This document shows positions 10,560 through 20,837 of a stretch of DNA of 64,000 nt, one piece after another. This DNA is from Distichodus sexfasciatus. Its lineage: Eukaryota; Chordata; Actinopteri; Characiformes; Distichodontidae. Numbering within the stretch: position 1 is the first letter of the stretch; each line of letters opens with the position of its first letter. The stretch is from assembly GCA_032718565.1 (NCBI GenBank), contig JAVGVS010000020.1, forward strand, positions 155,001-219,000. The letters are read 5' to 3'. The notes under the pieces were generated by a model. The model did no database searches. It saw nothing but the letters and a program-made list of their open reading frames with translations, and was not told the DNA's origin. The position numbers and the translations under genes were made by a program.

Positions 10560-10605
10560 GGTGGAGGAGGAAGAGCAGGAGGATAAGGAGGAGGAGGAGG
10601 AGGGC
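10560..10605. repeat. (GGA)n polypurine run
   Basis: GGAGGAGGAAGAGCAGGAGG and more, facing the CCT run 135 bp upstream, so the two can pair as hairpin arms. The short frame over both at 10342-10629 (poly-P then poly-E) is an artefact of the two runs. Confidence 0.85.
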
Positions 10606-10629
10606 GTTCGCATCACTTCCTGCTTCTGA

Positions 10630-11504
10630 CTCTTCAAGGCCGATCATCTCACACCTATTCAAGAACAGAAAGAAACTCGAAGGTGAAAAAGTCACTTTAG
10701 CTTTTTGACAGCACTCGGAGCAGTGTTGTTTGCTTATGAGTACCTTAGTGGTACTTTTGCCGATCTGGGACCTGAACCAACTGCCCCAGCTCATCTCATG
10801 AGGGTGCAAATTAAGGCCCCGTACACACGTAGCCTGAAGATGGATACTGTCAGAGCAGCGATTCTCGCCTCCCTTATTCAAGCTATTTGTGATTGTTTGC
10901 ACCTTGTTTTATTTCAATACTCATTTCCAAATCTAAAATGATAAAATGTCAAACAGGTCAAACTTTGTATCGTTTGTTCATTTGGTTTTCACATTAAAAC
11001 GAAAACTCCAAAAACATAAATTGTTGAAGCTTCTCCATCTGTGATTTTTTGGCCTTTTTTACAATCTTCTGCATGTAAGAATTACTTTCAGTTGCACCAC
11101 TTGCATTAAAAACTAAAACAAATAGAAATATTACCCCCATTTTTCATAAGTACAAAATTGAAAAAACAAAACAAAAAAAACAACTTATTCATTATTAGAA
11201 ATAAATATCGGATTTAAAAAATGGTACAAAATTTCCAATACTGTCTCTCTTTCTCTATTCCAATTACCCTAAGGCTCGTGGCCAGTTTTAGCATACGATA
11301 CAGACACCAACCCGAGAGGATTACACCAGTTAGTGAGAGGTTATCTGTCTGAGAGCTGATTTCCTCAAACTCCAACCCCGATCGGGCTTCTTGAGTCTGG
11401 GTGTCCGCTCCAGCTCCTCGGGTTGCGGTTTAACAAGAGGTTTGTTCGGTGACTTAATTAGGGAAAGCGCCTTTGAGCACCGGTCAGATAAACAGAGCGC
11501 ATAG
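10630..11504. other. Non-repetitive intron
   Basis: No gene was recognised. GTACCTTAGTGGTACTTTTG with GACCTGAACC at 10740-10780 is probably a worn antisense SINE-1 head. 10930-11260 is AT-rich. Confidence 0.45.
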
Positions 11505-11642
11505 AACGACTCCGCCAATTACAACTGATCAAATGAGTACTCTTGGCCTCCACTTCTTCAAGACTCATCCATTTGCACTCGATCTCCTTACATCAACGGG
11601 GATGAGGGGCTGAGACGTTACAGGAAAACTCTAACCTGGTAC
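11505..11642. repeat. Diverged duplication, copy 1 (partner 12601-12763)
   Basis: CGACTCCGCCAATTAC, ACTCTTGGCCTCCA, GAGACGTTACAGGAAAACTC and TAACCTGG correspond in order to segments in 12601-12763. The match is clear but old, with indels. Confidence 0.6.
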
Positions 11643-11851
11643 AAAACTATGAAAAGCTATGAAAACACAGGGCTATTTATACGGAAAGTAAATCCAAAAT
11701 TCAGGTGAACTTGATCCCGGTAATAACCGGCTTCTCCAAAATTCTGGACTGGAGATCTGGAGCGGATAGCTGAGAGGAGAGACTCCATTCCGGATCACCT
11801 CCAAATCCAAACAAGTTGATGAGAAAAATTATTTTTATTTGTTATAATTAG

Positions 11852-12096
11852 GTGTGTGAGTGAGTGATTTTTGGTCATTATGAACACACCACAGCGTGTG
11901 ACCTGACCTCTGCATTTGACCTATCTGTGAAGGAGCAGTGGGCAGCTAACATGGGCAGTGCCAGAATGCAGGGGCAATGCCTGGGGATGGTAACTTGCTC
12001 ATGAGTACATCCATGGTAACTTTACCGCTTTGGGATTCAAGCCGGTGACCTTCTGATCACAGGGCAAACCCCACAACCGTTACGGCACCAACTGCG
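11852..12096 (-). mobile_element. SINE-1 copy, near full length
   Basis: Antisense: tail (GTGAGTGATTTTTGGTCATT), body, and head ending at GGTGACCTTCTGATCACAGG and CCGTTACGGCACCAACTGC. Confidence 0.85.
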
Positions 12097-12315
12097 AAAT
12101 CTTTCATATTGGGACTATGAACACTGATAAACCCAACACAGAATAGCAATAAATAAAAGTAGTATCAACAGTCATTGTTCCATTTCTTGATCAAAAAAAT
12201 CTCCTGAAATTTCTCCGGAAAACTCTTTGCAAATGCATAGTCTTGAGGGCTTCAGAATTTGGTCTCAGTTGACAGGTGAACACGAATCGAAACAAATCAA
12301 AGTAACACTCTAACT

Positions 12316-12489
12316 CAGGGCTGGGCACTTCTGGTCCTGGAGGGCCGGTGTCCTGCAGGTTTTCCATCCAACCTGATGAGTATCTTCTGGTGATTGTCTA
12401 CCTGAGACCAGGTGTGAATGTTTTAAAATCAAGTACGATGGAAAACCTCCAGGACACTGGCCCTCCAGGACCGGAAGTGCCCACCCCTG
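12316..12489. mobile_element. Palindromic hAT-type MITE, 174 bp
   Basis: Terminal inverted repeats of roughly 45 bp: the left end CAGGGCTGGGCACTTCTGGT matches the complement of the right end, CAGGGGTGGGCACTTCCGGT. It is flanked by CTCTAACT (12308-12315) and CTGTAACT (12490-12497), an 8-bp target duplication with one mismatch. It has no coding capacity. It is the same family as 36417-36575. Confidence 0.9.
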
Positions 12490-12600
12490 CTGTAACTCTT
12501 TGTACCATTTCACTCCATGAATTGGAACCAAATATTGGTATGAAAGCACGCTATAACACCCACAAAGGAATATTCCAGCATCAGTCAGGTAAACCTAGAG

Positions 12601-12763
12601 TGACTCCACCAATTACTACTGTTCTAATGAGGACTCTTGGCCTCCAATTGGTCAGCTTCGAAGCTCTTCCATCTGAACTCATTTACTCACTTTTATTTTA
12701 CATGACCATGAACGAGAGGTTACAGAAAAACTTGTCACGCTCCAACCTGGCCCAAGCCATGAG
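12601..12763. repeat. Diverged duplication, copy 2 (partner 11505-11642)
   Basis: TGACTCCACCAATTAC, GACTCTTGGCCTCCA, GAGAGGTTACAGAAAAACTT and CCAACCTGG in the same order as copy 1. A 151-aa frame at 12348-12803 spans the MITE and this block and is not credible as a gene. Confidence 0.6.
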
Positions 12764-13002
12764 GAAATATTCGTTGAAACGTCTCGCCACAATTTTCACC
12801 TAGACTTTCGGGTTGAGGCAACCTGCCCCTTAAGAACCTCTGCAAAGTGCCATTTTTAATTAGTAGGGAAGAGAGCACTGACAATTCTCATGCTAGCATG
12901 AATAATTGCTCGAAGCAAGAGACAGAGTCCCAGGGAGACAGCGAAATAGATAAGGTGTAGAGGAGCTGTTAAAGAGAAAGAAAAAGAGAGAGAAAGAGCG
13001 AG

Positions 13003-13108
13003 CGTGCAAACTCCACACAGAAAGGCTCTACGGCCAACCCAAGGTTCGAACCTAGGACCTACCCTCTGTGAGGTGACAGCGCTAACCACTGTGCCACCGT
13101 GCCGCCTG
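13003..13108 (-). mobile_element. Teleost repeat 3, head part
   Basis: On the minus strand: GGCACGGTGGCACAGTGGTT, AGCGCTGTCACCTCAC, AGGTTCGAACC (B-box-like) and GTGTGGAGTTTGC. The 5' part of the same repeat as 38518-38705. Confidence 0.75.
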
Positions 13109-13109
13109 T

Positions 13110-14278
13110 GTATCAATTATTCGTTCGTTTTTTCACATTAACCTTTCAACGTCGACAAACACAATTTGCATGAATGACATTTTTTAAAGATGTAAACACA
13201 CGTATTTGTGGGCATGCACAACTGCCACAGGGAAGTCCAACATTCACTAAACCGTTCCAGGCCAGTCAAATCTTCCCCTTTAATACAGACAAAATTTATA
13301 TTTTAGCTGATAACGAACAAAAACAACAAACGTTCTACTCACAAAACAGCCATTTACTTTATATATTTTAGTGTTTATTCTGGGAGACACATTCATTCCG
13401 TTATTGTGATGCTACTTTGAGTGGCAGGCGGATTGTGGGAAATGTAGTTCTCTCCCAGGAAGGCCAAAAGCAGCTCATTTTATAGGCCACAATGTATCCA
13501 AATTGGCTCGAGATTACACAAAACTTTAGTATTTCTTCATTTTCAAATGATTTTCTTTTCCATTTTAGAATGCTAGAGATTAATAAAAAAAATATATACA
13601 GAAAAAAGCATTATTTATCAAATTATTTTATTCTATATCCAGATGGATTCCGAATGGATACGAAAATGTTTCCGCCTGTTTGGCATTAACTTTATTTTTC
13701 CTCACAGTTCTAAGCCATAGAATGTCTCTGCATGATAAAAACTACTCAAGCCAATAAAACAGACACTGTTCTTACTATCTGTATAGTTACATCTACAGTT
13801 TCAGCAGTTTTGTACTACATGAAGCTAAAACAAAGTAAACATTTCTATAGGTGCAAGTAATTTTTAGACAGTGCCAGCATTTACACATCAAACTATGACA
13901 AGTCTGAGTAATGCAGGACGTCTTGAACACAACAACATAAAGCATGTATGGTTTCTACTTCTACACACACTATAATAACCCTAAAAACAAACGTAGAAAA
14001 CAACACAAATTAAAGCCGAAAACTCAAATCCTAAAAAATTCCAAAATATTCAGCGTTTCCTGAGTTCAAAACAGATAATGACTCATTGAGAATTAATATT
14101 GAAAATATACACGCCTTTTGGAATTTTGTTTTTTGGTATTAATGTGAAAAACCTGCAAACGAAAGAGATTGCTCCAGGAGAATCATCCTTTTGAGAAGAA
14201 AAGAAAACAGCAAGCAATCCCTATCAACTTAAAACCAGCCGAGCCAAAGCTTTGTATTTATTCTCTGTCATTTCCTAC
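13110..14278. other. Non-repetitive intron next to the exon donor side
   Basis: No further exon was recognised. A ZNF143-like motif is at 13435-13448. The rest is AT-rich. Confidence 0.5.
13435..13448 (-). promoter_or_regulatory. ZNF143-like motif
   Basis: The minus strand reads ACTACATTTCCCAC, matching the known ACTACANNTCCCA core bound by ZNF143. A single motif match; binding is not shown. Confidence 0.35.
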
Positions 14279-14408
14279 CTGCAGTGCTTGTGAGGGCCAC
14301 TTAAGGTCTCGATGACAAAACACTCGCCGTCGTTCAGGCAGTAGGCCAGGTCCTTCTCGTGGCACGGCTTGAAGTGCTCCGACTTCAGAGGCGGGAGGGT
14401 GGGGGCCG
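14279..14408 (-). CDS. nrg3: Neuregulin 3 EGF-like domain exon (internal coding exon)
   Basis: Neuregulin 3 is a membrane-anchored growth factor whose extracellular EGF-like domain binds and activates ErbB4, chiefly in the nervous system. On the minus strand a pyrimidine-rich acceptor ending TTTGCAG precedes the exon and the donor is AG|GTAGGA. The exon has two leading bases, 42 whole codons and a trailing AG, so the upstream intron is phase 1 and the downstream one phase 2. The peptide contains SEHFKPCHEKDLAYC, then LNDGECFVIETL and ends SGPHKHC. Cysteines at codons 15, 23, 29 and 42 give C-x7-C-x5-C-x12-C, EGF cysteines 1-4; cysteines 5 and 6 must lie in the next exon. CLNDGECFVIETL is, from memory, the neuregulin 3 form and differs from neuregulins 1 and 2 at this place. 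Teleosts have two co-orthologues (nrg3a, nrg3b) and this exon alone does not say which. The exon has no ATG; the open frame through it at 14258-14455 is a different frame. Confidence 0.95.
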
Positions 14409-14561
14409 CTGCAAAGACAAACACAAGGTGAAGAGTGAGCTCGTGGGGCCATCAAATAGGTATAAATATGGGGTGTGGGGTAAATGACAAACGGAAGGGC
14501 GAGGCTAAGGCTAAGGCTTCCTCTTGAATGTAAGTTTGGACTCTCTAAAGCAGTGATTTTA

Positions 14562-14632
14562 ATGAGTTATTATTTGTCATTGTGAACACAGCACTTCACA
14601 GTGCAGCACAACAACTTCTGTATTTGACCAAT
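14562..14632 (-). mobile_element. SINE-1 copy, tail fragment
   Basis: ATTATTTGTCATTGTGAACA, CAGTGCAGCACAACAAC and CTGTATTTGACC. It is about 150 bp upstream of the nrg3 exon acceptor. Confidence 0.7.
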
Positions 14633-14816
14633 GGTACGTTGTTCATGGTTACCTCAGTTGCTCAAATTCTCATGTTGGCCAATTTTTTATGCACCCAACA
14701 CTTCAAATTTAGAGACTAAATGTTCTCTTGCTATGTTATATATCCCCCTCAGTGGCAGTGGTTATAATGTTATTGTTTCTATCACTGTTCACTGTCCCCA
14801 ATCTGTACAAATCATA

Positions 14817-15405
14817 TAGCTGGATCAGGTATTGGTGGCATTGGCCGATCTATGGAGCCAATCTGTAAATGTGTGCACGCTCAGTTGGTTTTGCATAGGA
14901 TGTGTCACTGCGGTAAAGTTGGTTTATTGTTCAACATGCACTCTAATTCCCACATATTAATATAACCGTAAAAAGAACAAGCAACACGACACATTACAAC
15001 CCAAAAGCAAATCACACCATTATACTGCTTAATTTCCTTAACAACACCAGCTCTCACTCACAATCTCTGTGTTCCTGATGGTTATAGCATGGCAGGATTA
15101 GGGACCATCACTAAATTACACAACTGTGTTTAAACAAAAAAAATTTGAGATGTTGTTTTAATTATAAATAATTTAGCATATACATACTGTATGGGTGTGT
15201 AATTATTACATTGTTTTGGTTAGGAAAACAGTCTTTACGTCAAGTATTTCCTTAAGCATAACATAATAATCTTATGTATTCAGACATTTTTAAAGCATTA
15301 TTTTCTGTTTAGAAAAGACTCAGAGAATGTATTGGATTTGTATTGTGTCGGCAGATTTAAAACATCATCGTATTAGACATAGTAAGGTGGTATCATGCCA
15401 TGTTT
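14817..15405 (+). mobile_element. hAT-like element A, 5'-truncated copy
   Basis: It is colinear with 24742-25398 over about 590 bp: GGTATTGGTGGCATTGG, CACTGCGGTAAAGTTGG, CCAAAAGCAAATCACACC, CTCACAATCTCTGTGTTCC, CATTATTTTCTGTTTAG. No transposase sequence was seen, so it is non-autonomous. The left end is missing. Confidence 0.8.
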
Positions 15406-15409
15406 TAAC

Positions 15410-16446
15410 CAGCTGCCAATGCTTAACAAGAACAAAAAAAATTGCATTTTTTTTTAATGAATGGAAAAGTCATAAAAGCCTGTGATTTGCCAAAACTTTT
15501 CTATCTGGTGGTATATAGTTTCAAGGTCTAGTTCATTCCGAACCATGTAATAGCTGTGAAAAAAAACATCTAACCAATACAAATTAAACAACATCAGTAA
15601 AACATTTTGAAATGCAAACTTGAAGGCAGCATTGTCTATTTGGACAAGCCAAGCTTGAACAAATTTTGCACCGGAAATAATTTTTTTCTATACATTTTCT
15701 CGGTGGGATAACCTAAAGACTGGCCCATTACACCAAGCGGGGCTACTTATTATCCCTAAAAGAGGCGGTTCTGTAGCACAGCGTGTGTAACCTCAGCACA
15801 ATGCACTGTTTGCTTTTGAGTGCAGGGAGATGGATGAGAAGAGTGGGATAATCGCTCTTCCCGGCTTATGAGATTAATATAGGAAGCAGTCCACCGTTTG
15901 GGTATAGGACTCCCATCGTGATGAATAGGAGCCGGAACAGGAAAAAGCTTCAGTTTTTTTTTGTAGGCTGCCGTCGCCGTGTGCCACCATGTCGGCCCGA
16001 GGCCTGTCAGCGCCGTGATTGCAAAATGTGCCTCATGAAATTCTGAACGTGCTCAGACAAATAAAGCGGCTGTCGGCTGACTTCCATGGTTCAAGTGTCG
16101 AATAAGAGGCACTGAATATTCTGAAGTTTGCTTAGAACCCGGCGCATGATTTATAACATGCAAAGGAGGGCGGTTGTGTTTATTGCTGGTAATTTGGGGA
16201 GTCTGTTCAGCAAAGTCTGACAACTTATCATTACTACGATCACGCAGTGACGGGCTTAACCTGAGATTTTTCAGTTTAAGTGACTGATGCGGGGCGATTT
16301 ACACGCTGAAATTTGGAAATGCCGAGCCTCGAAATAAGTTGGAGCGGTTAATCATCACTCTCTGTTTTATAATGCGTGTATTCATTTGTAATGGATTCTG
16401 TTATGGGGCGGGTGTCAAAAGCGAGTAATCTAACCAATTACTTTTC
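15410..16446. other. Non-repetitive, balanced-composition intron
   Basis: No coding frame. 15740-16440 is free of simple repeats and higher in GC than its surroundings. It may be a conserved non-coding element. Confidence 0.5.
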
Positions 16447-16693
16447 AAAGTGAGTGATTTTGTCATTGTGAACACACCACAGCACAGCACACAGTGCACC
16501 ACAACAAAATGTCATTTGACCCTTGCGTGAAGGAGCAGTAAGCAGTTAACAAGGGCGGCAGCCCCCAGGGAGCAGTGCTTGGGGACAGTACCTTGCTCGT
16601 GAGTACCATAGTCGGACCTTTATCAGTCCTGGATTCAAACCTGCAACCTTCTGATCACGGGGTCAACACCCTACCGTTATGGCACCAACTGCC
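16447..16693 (-). mobile_element. SINE-1 copy, full length, first of a tandem pair
   Basis: Tail (GTGAGTGATTTTGTCATTGT) to head (CCTTCTGATCACGGGGTC, CCGTTATGGCACCAACTGC), antisense. It abuts a second antisense copy with no spacer. Confidence 0.88.
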
Positions 16694-16935
16694 CTTGAGT
16701 CATTGTGAACACAGCGCAGCACAGCACACAGTGCACCACAACGAAATGTGACCTCTGCATTTGACCCATCCATGAAGGATCAGAGGGCAGTTGATCATGC
16801 AGCACCTAGGGAGCAGTGCTTGGGGACGCTACATTGATCACGGGGATCTCAGTGCTACCTTTTTACTGGTTTGAGACTTGAACCGTTCACATTCCGATCA
16901 CAAGACCAACTCCCCCATCGCTGACTACCAACTTC
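16694..16935 (-). mobile_element. SINE-1 copy, full length, second of a tandem pair
   Basis: It begins CTTGAGTCATTGTGAACAC directly after the first copy's head and ends in TGACTACCAACTTC. It is more diverged in the head. Confidence 0.82.
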
Positions 16936-17407
16936 TAATAGTCTTCTAATAGCAAAAATACACCAGGAAGTTGAAGGCAACACCCTCCTCTTCCTCCTAC
17001 TCCTCTGTTATTCCACTCCTGTAAAGTGCTGTTAAGCGCCTCAACACACTTGAAGTAAAACTGCACTTGACTTTACATTAGGATCGTATGTACACTTGGC
17101 TACAAGAGTGTGTTTTACCTCCACCAAGGAGAGAAGTTGGCCTTTTCAAGCCTTGTTTTAAGAACGGCTGTTCTGGAGTCGCAGAAAAAAAGCCCTCAGT
17201 GGGACACAGCTTCACAATAGATCAGCAATCAACAATCGCTATGTGTGAACACTACAAAGACGACTTGCAGACAACTAGCCTGCTGAATGTTTAGGCAAGC
17301 TGTTAGCAAGCTACAGCAAACGAGAGCATAGGACAAGAGTTGATGGAAAAAAGCAACCAAGAAAAGAACAGGACGAGGAATAACATGAGGGTTATGGGAT
17401 TTCTTAT

Positions 17408-17667
17408 TGGGGCAGTTGGTGGCAAAAAGGTTGGGCGTTCAGAAGGTCGCCAGTTCCAATCCCAGACAGGTAAAGTTACTACTGAGGTACTCATGAGCTA
17501 GGTGCCGTCCCCAAGTACTGCTCCCAGGTGCTGCCTCTGTCAGCTGCCCACTGGTCCTTCATGAATGGGTTAAACACAAAGGTCACATTTTGTTGTGGTG
17601 TTGTGGTGCACTGTGTGCTGTGCTGTGGTGTGTTCACAATGACAAATAACCACTCACTTTCACTTAA
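17408..17667 (+). mobile_element. SINE-1 copy, full length
   Basis: GGGGCAGTTGGTGGCAAAAA head, AGAAGGTCGCCAGTTCC, body, and the tail with a duplicated GTTGTGGTGTTGTGGTG step, to CACTCACTTTCACTTA. Confidence 0.88.
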
Positions 17668-17669
17668 TG

Positions 17670-18897
17670 AGTACACTAAAATGTTTATTATTATATTTTT
17701 GATGTTTACATTAAACGGTTCTGGACATAAGGATGGTTTTTGAGACATGAGTCACCCTAAGCCCTGCCATCTGTATTGAATTTGCAATGCTCCGATTTAG
17801 GTTGAGGTGGAGAAAAGAGAGGGAGATGGAGGTGATTCCTACGGGACGAGTTCGGATTCCATCCTTCCGGCCTGACTTTCCTCCAGGGTTTTTATATATA
17901 GCTGCTTTCTCCAGCTCAATGTCAGGTTTTTTTTTTTTTTTTTACAAGGAGTCACTTTTGGATTTTAAGTCCATCAAATGAGTATCTGGAACTTCTCATA
18001 ATTTTCTCATAAGTACTAAGAAGTGGAGAGCTGCAGAGTCTGGCCCATAAAGTATTCAGAAGATCTGACTTTAATAAAGTATTTAATAAAGAGAGTAATA
18101 AGGTGAGTAATAAGCAGGAAGCAAGTAGGTCACACAGCTCACTTTTGGAAAACTTTAGGGAAAGGTAAGGCCACGTTTTTGGATACTTAACTTTAAATTT
18201 GACTTATTTTTTGAGGGTGAAAAGTCAGCAGATTGTCATATGAGGAGTTTATATATTTTGGTATCAGAAGTATTAGTTTGCAGCACAAACAACAATAATG
18301 TGCAAAAGTCTTGAGCCACCTTAATTTCTTCATATTTTTCTTTAAAAAAGCTATAAACTTTTTTGTATTTTTAATGTAGTCTTGAAGAATAGTAATTATA
18401 GATGCGTTTGCACATGTGGCAATGTCATTGAAAATATTGCCTCATTTTTCATGCAACATCTAAAGAAATGAGGGACGTCGTTTGCACAGAACTGCACTTC
18501 TTTACAAAATTATATACTGTTTGTCAGAGTGAGATATGGAGAGAACTGGTTTATTTTACAATGTGTTCACAGCGTCTGTAATCAGCCACAAGTTGAATCA
18601 AATAATACATTTGTAATGCAAACACAAATCATGCGGTTCACTATTTAAAAATACAGTATTTTCTACATTTTTGGTCATTAGTTTCCTCTGTGTCTAACCG
18701 AGACTGAAGTGTTTCTTGCTTTATGTTATAACACTTGTAAACACAAGATGAACTAGAAATAAAAACCCCAACACCACATTCAGTCATGACTCACATGCTC
18801 ACAGAAACAACAGCCAGACCGACAAGGGAGAAAAGACAGGCAGGTAGCCATTAGCTCCACAGAGACCCGGGGAAAAAAAAAAAAAAACAGAGCTGTG
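17670..18897. other. Non-repetitive intron
   Basis: No gene was recognised. A T run lies at 17926-17943. TGTGCAAAAGTCTTGAGCC at 18300-18318 is a DNA transposon-like end also seen at 42790 and, in part, near 37671. CNE-like signal is not obvious. Confidence 0.45.
18300..18370 (+). mobile_element. Transposon-end-like repeat
   Basis: TGTGCAAAAGTCTTGAGCC followed by a T-rich stretch with AAAAAAGCTATAAAC. Related starts at 42790-42855 (GTGCAAAAGTCATGAGTCAC) and 37670-37700. Class uncertain, probably a DNA transposon. Confidence 0.4.
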
Positions 18898-18900
18898 GAA

Positions 18901-18912
18901 AACACACACCCC

Positions 18913-18944
<32 letters not shown>
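18901..18944. repeat. (CA)n microsatellite
   Basis: About 20 CA units with interruptions. Confidence 0.92.
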
Positions 18945-19049
18945 TGATACAATCACAGCAGAAAAAGATGGAAGCTGAAGCCAGACCTAATGCCAGGCTC
19001 AATCTTGAAGAAATCCCTTGCTCCCTACTCGAATAGACGCTCATACCCG

Positions 19050-19658
19050 TAATTCCTCTGTGACCCGGTCAGTGTGTGGAAAGGCCAGTCGATGTCACAC
19101 TGGGCAGGTAAGATGAGGAAGATGAGGGAGCGAGGAAGGGACGAGGAGGAGGAGGAGGAGGATGAGTAGGAGGAGGAAGATGGATGTTTCTCTCAGTGGT
19201 TGCAATCTAATAAAGACAGAAGCCCCTTACTCTCCCGACTTCATATCTCCGCACAATGGAAATGCTGAATCAACACCAGTAATATTATTGGCTGTATGGC
19301 GGGGCGGTTGACAGGAGCCAGGAGAGATGCTGAGGTGTGTGTGGGTGAGTTTGTGTAAACGGTGTGTGTTTAGGACATGAGCTCGAGCTCATATTGTGGT
19401 GGGTAGCTGGAAAATGATGGTGTTGTCCACGGTACTAAAAACTACACTGTGTATAGATAAACAACAGTATATCTTTATGAAATAAGTGAGTTGAAAGCTA
19501 CTAAATACTCCAAGCATTGAGCTCACCTCATCGGGCACTTCCTTGTTCGTTCCTATTTCATGTAAACATTGTAACGTGTTCCTTTGAGATCGGTAGTTTA
19601 GTTGACATAAAAGAGACTATCTTTACAATGGAGAGAAATCGCATCAGCGCCAGCATTT
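19050..19658. other. Non-repetitive intron with a GGA run
   Basis: A GGA run lies at 19143-19185. The following block, 19200-19320, is unique and a candidate conserved element. Confidence 0.45.
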
Positions 19659-19659
19659 G

Positions 19660-19751
19660 AACTAGATACTCACATGTCTTCGAGACGTAGAGATTGGGTG
19701 CATGAGATAAACCATGCAAGAAAACAGCTGGGAGAGTAGCACCGATTGGGG
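19660..19751. repeat. Interspersed repeat fragment shared with 47695-47781
   Basis: CTTCGAGACGTAGAGATTGG, TGCATGAGATAA and GCAAGAAAACAGCTGG are nearly identical in both copies. Family not recognised. Confidence 0.7.
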
Positions 19752-19832
19752 GTTTGATTACATAATTGTAGTTTTTTGCCTTTATATTCATATCACGGTT
19801 TTCTTGTTTGGTTTTAGAACATTACACTCCTA

Positions 19833-20032
19833 ACACAAACACACACACACACACACACAGACCAACACACACACACCCAAGTCTGGCACCAGGCAATGAG
19901 ACTGCCTTCCGCTGCTGCTGCATTGCATCTGTGATGAACAGAGCAGATGTGAGACTGAGAAGACACTACCAGCACCACAACACTCCAGCCCACACACACA
20001 CACACACACACTCACACACACACACACACACT
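19833..20032. repeat. Two (CA)n arrays with a unique spacer
   Basis: CA arrays at 19833-19876 and 19990-20032 flank about 110 bp of unique DNA. Short frames over them on both strands are artefacts. Confidence 0.9.
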
Positions 20033-20544
20033 TCCTGGGCATCGGGATCATGTCTCTAACAAGGAGAACCAGTGCTACAGTGTTAGCCCCCGGGCTCGGC
20101 CTGGCAGCCTCACACGTGCAACTGGACTGGGGCTCAGCAAGTATCTGCCAAAAATGCTCTTTTTCCTTCCCAACCAAACCCTCGTCCTCCTCTTCCTCCT
20201 CTTCCTCCTCCTCCAAGAGCTGCTCTCAATCTGTCCACACATCCAGCACACAGACATGTGAACTGACAAGGCTGTTCCACACACACATAGGCCTCTTTAA
20301 AAAGCTTTCACCTTCCTCTCTGCCTCCATCCCTCCCTCTCCTGCTGTCCAACTGTTTTGCTAGCCATCCATCTGTGTGTCCGCGCGGGATCCCGCTCCAG
20401 CGCCGGCAGCGTGGTGTGTGTGGATTAGCATTCGGCAGCGTGCTCCACTCGACTATCGCAGGCTAAAGTGCATTAGACTCTTTCAGTCATAAATAAGCGA
20501 GCTGGACTATAATGCAGCCATCTATATGCTGCCAAAATGGATCT

Positions 20545-20601
<57 letters not shown>

Positions 20602-20602
20602 A
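20545..20602. repeat. (CT)n(CA)n compound microsatellite
   Basis: About 16 CT units pass directly into about 12 CA units. Confidence 0.95.
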
Positions 20603-20734
20603 CTCTCCATTTTATCTGCAAGCTTAGTCACACCTGACTTTTTCCCCACACAGCTCAGTTTTTACACACACACATACACACACACACACACATATATGTA
20701 TGTATATATGTGTGTGTGTGTCAATAGCTATGTA

Positions 20735-20742
<8 letters not shown>

Positions 20743-20826
<84 letters not shown>
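20743..20826. repeat. (TA)n array, 84 bp
   Basis: Pure TA, directly upstream of the LINE remnant. Confidence 0.97.
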
Positions 20827-20827
<1 letters not shown>

Positions 20828-20837
20828 CTACATCAAC

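Larger units (their letters stand above)
1..14278 (-). other. nrg3: Part of nrg3 intron downstream of the EGF exon
   Basis: The donor GT is at 14278-14277 on the minus strand and the intron runs past position 1. No acceptor followed by the expected EGF cysteine 5/6 coding sequence was seen in this stretch. Content is repeats and unique non-coding DNA, listed separately. That this is all nrg3 intron is inferred from the exon orientation; a nested gene cannot be excluded but none is visible. Confidence 0.8.

Noticed and set aside
12348..12803. 151-residue frame
   Set aside because: It crosses a palindromic MITE with 8-bp target duplications and an old duplicated block, so it is assembled from unrelated pieces.
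1..14278. The next nrg3 exon (EGF cysteines 5 and 6)
   Set aside because: Looked for by eye on the minus strand and not found; it is probably beyond the window.
14258..14455. 65-residue ATG frame over the nrg3 exon
   Set aside because: It is a different frame of the same strand; the true exon frame is the one with the EGF cysteines and splice sites at both ends.
20050..20466. 138-residue frame with a serine run
   Set aside because: The serine run is a TCC/TCT microsatellite; the rest has no recognised motif.
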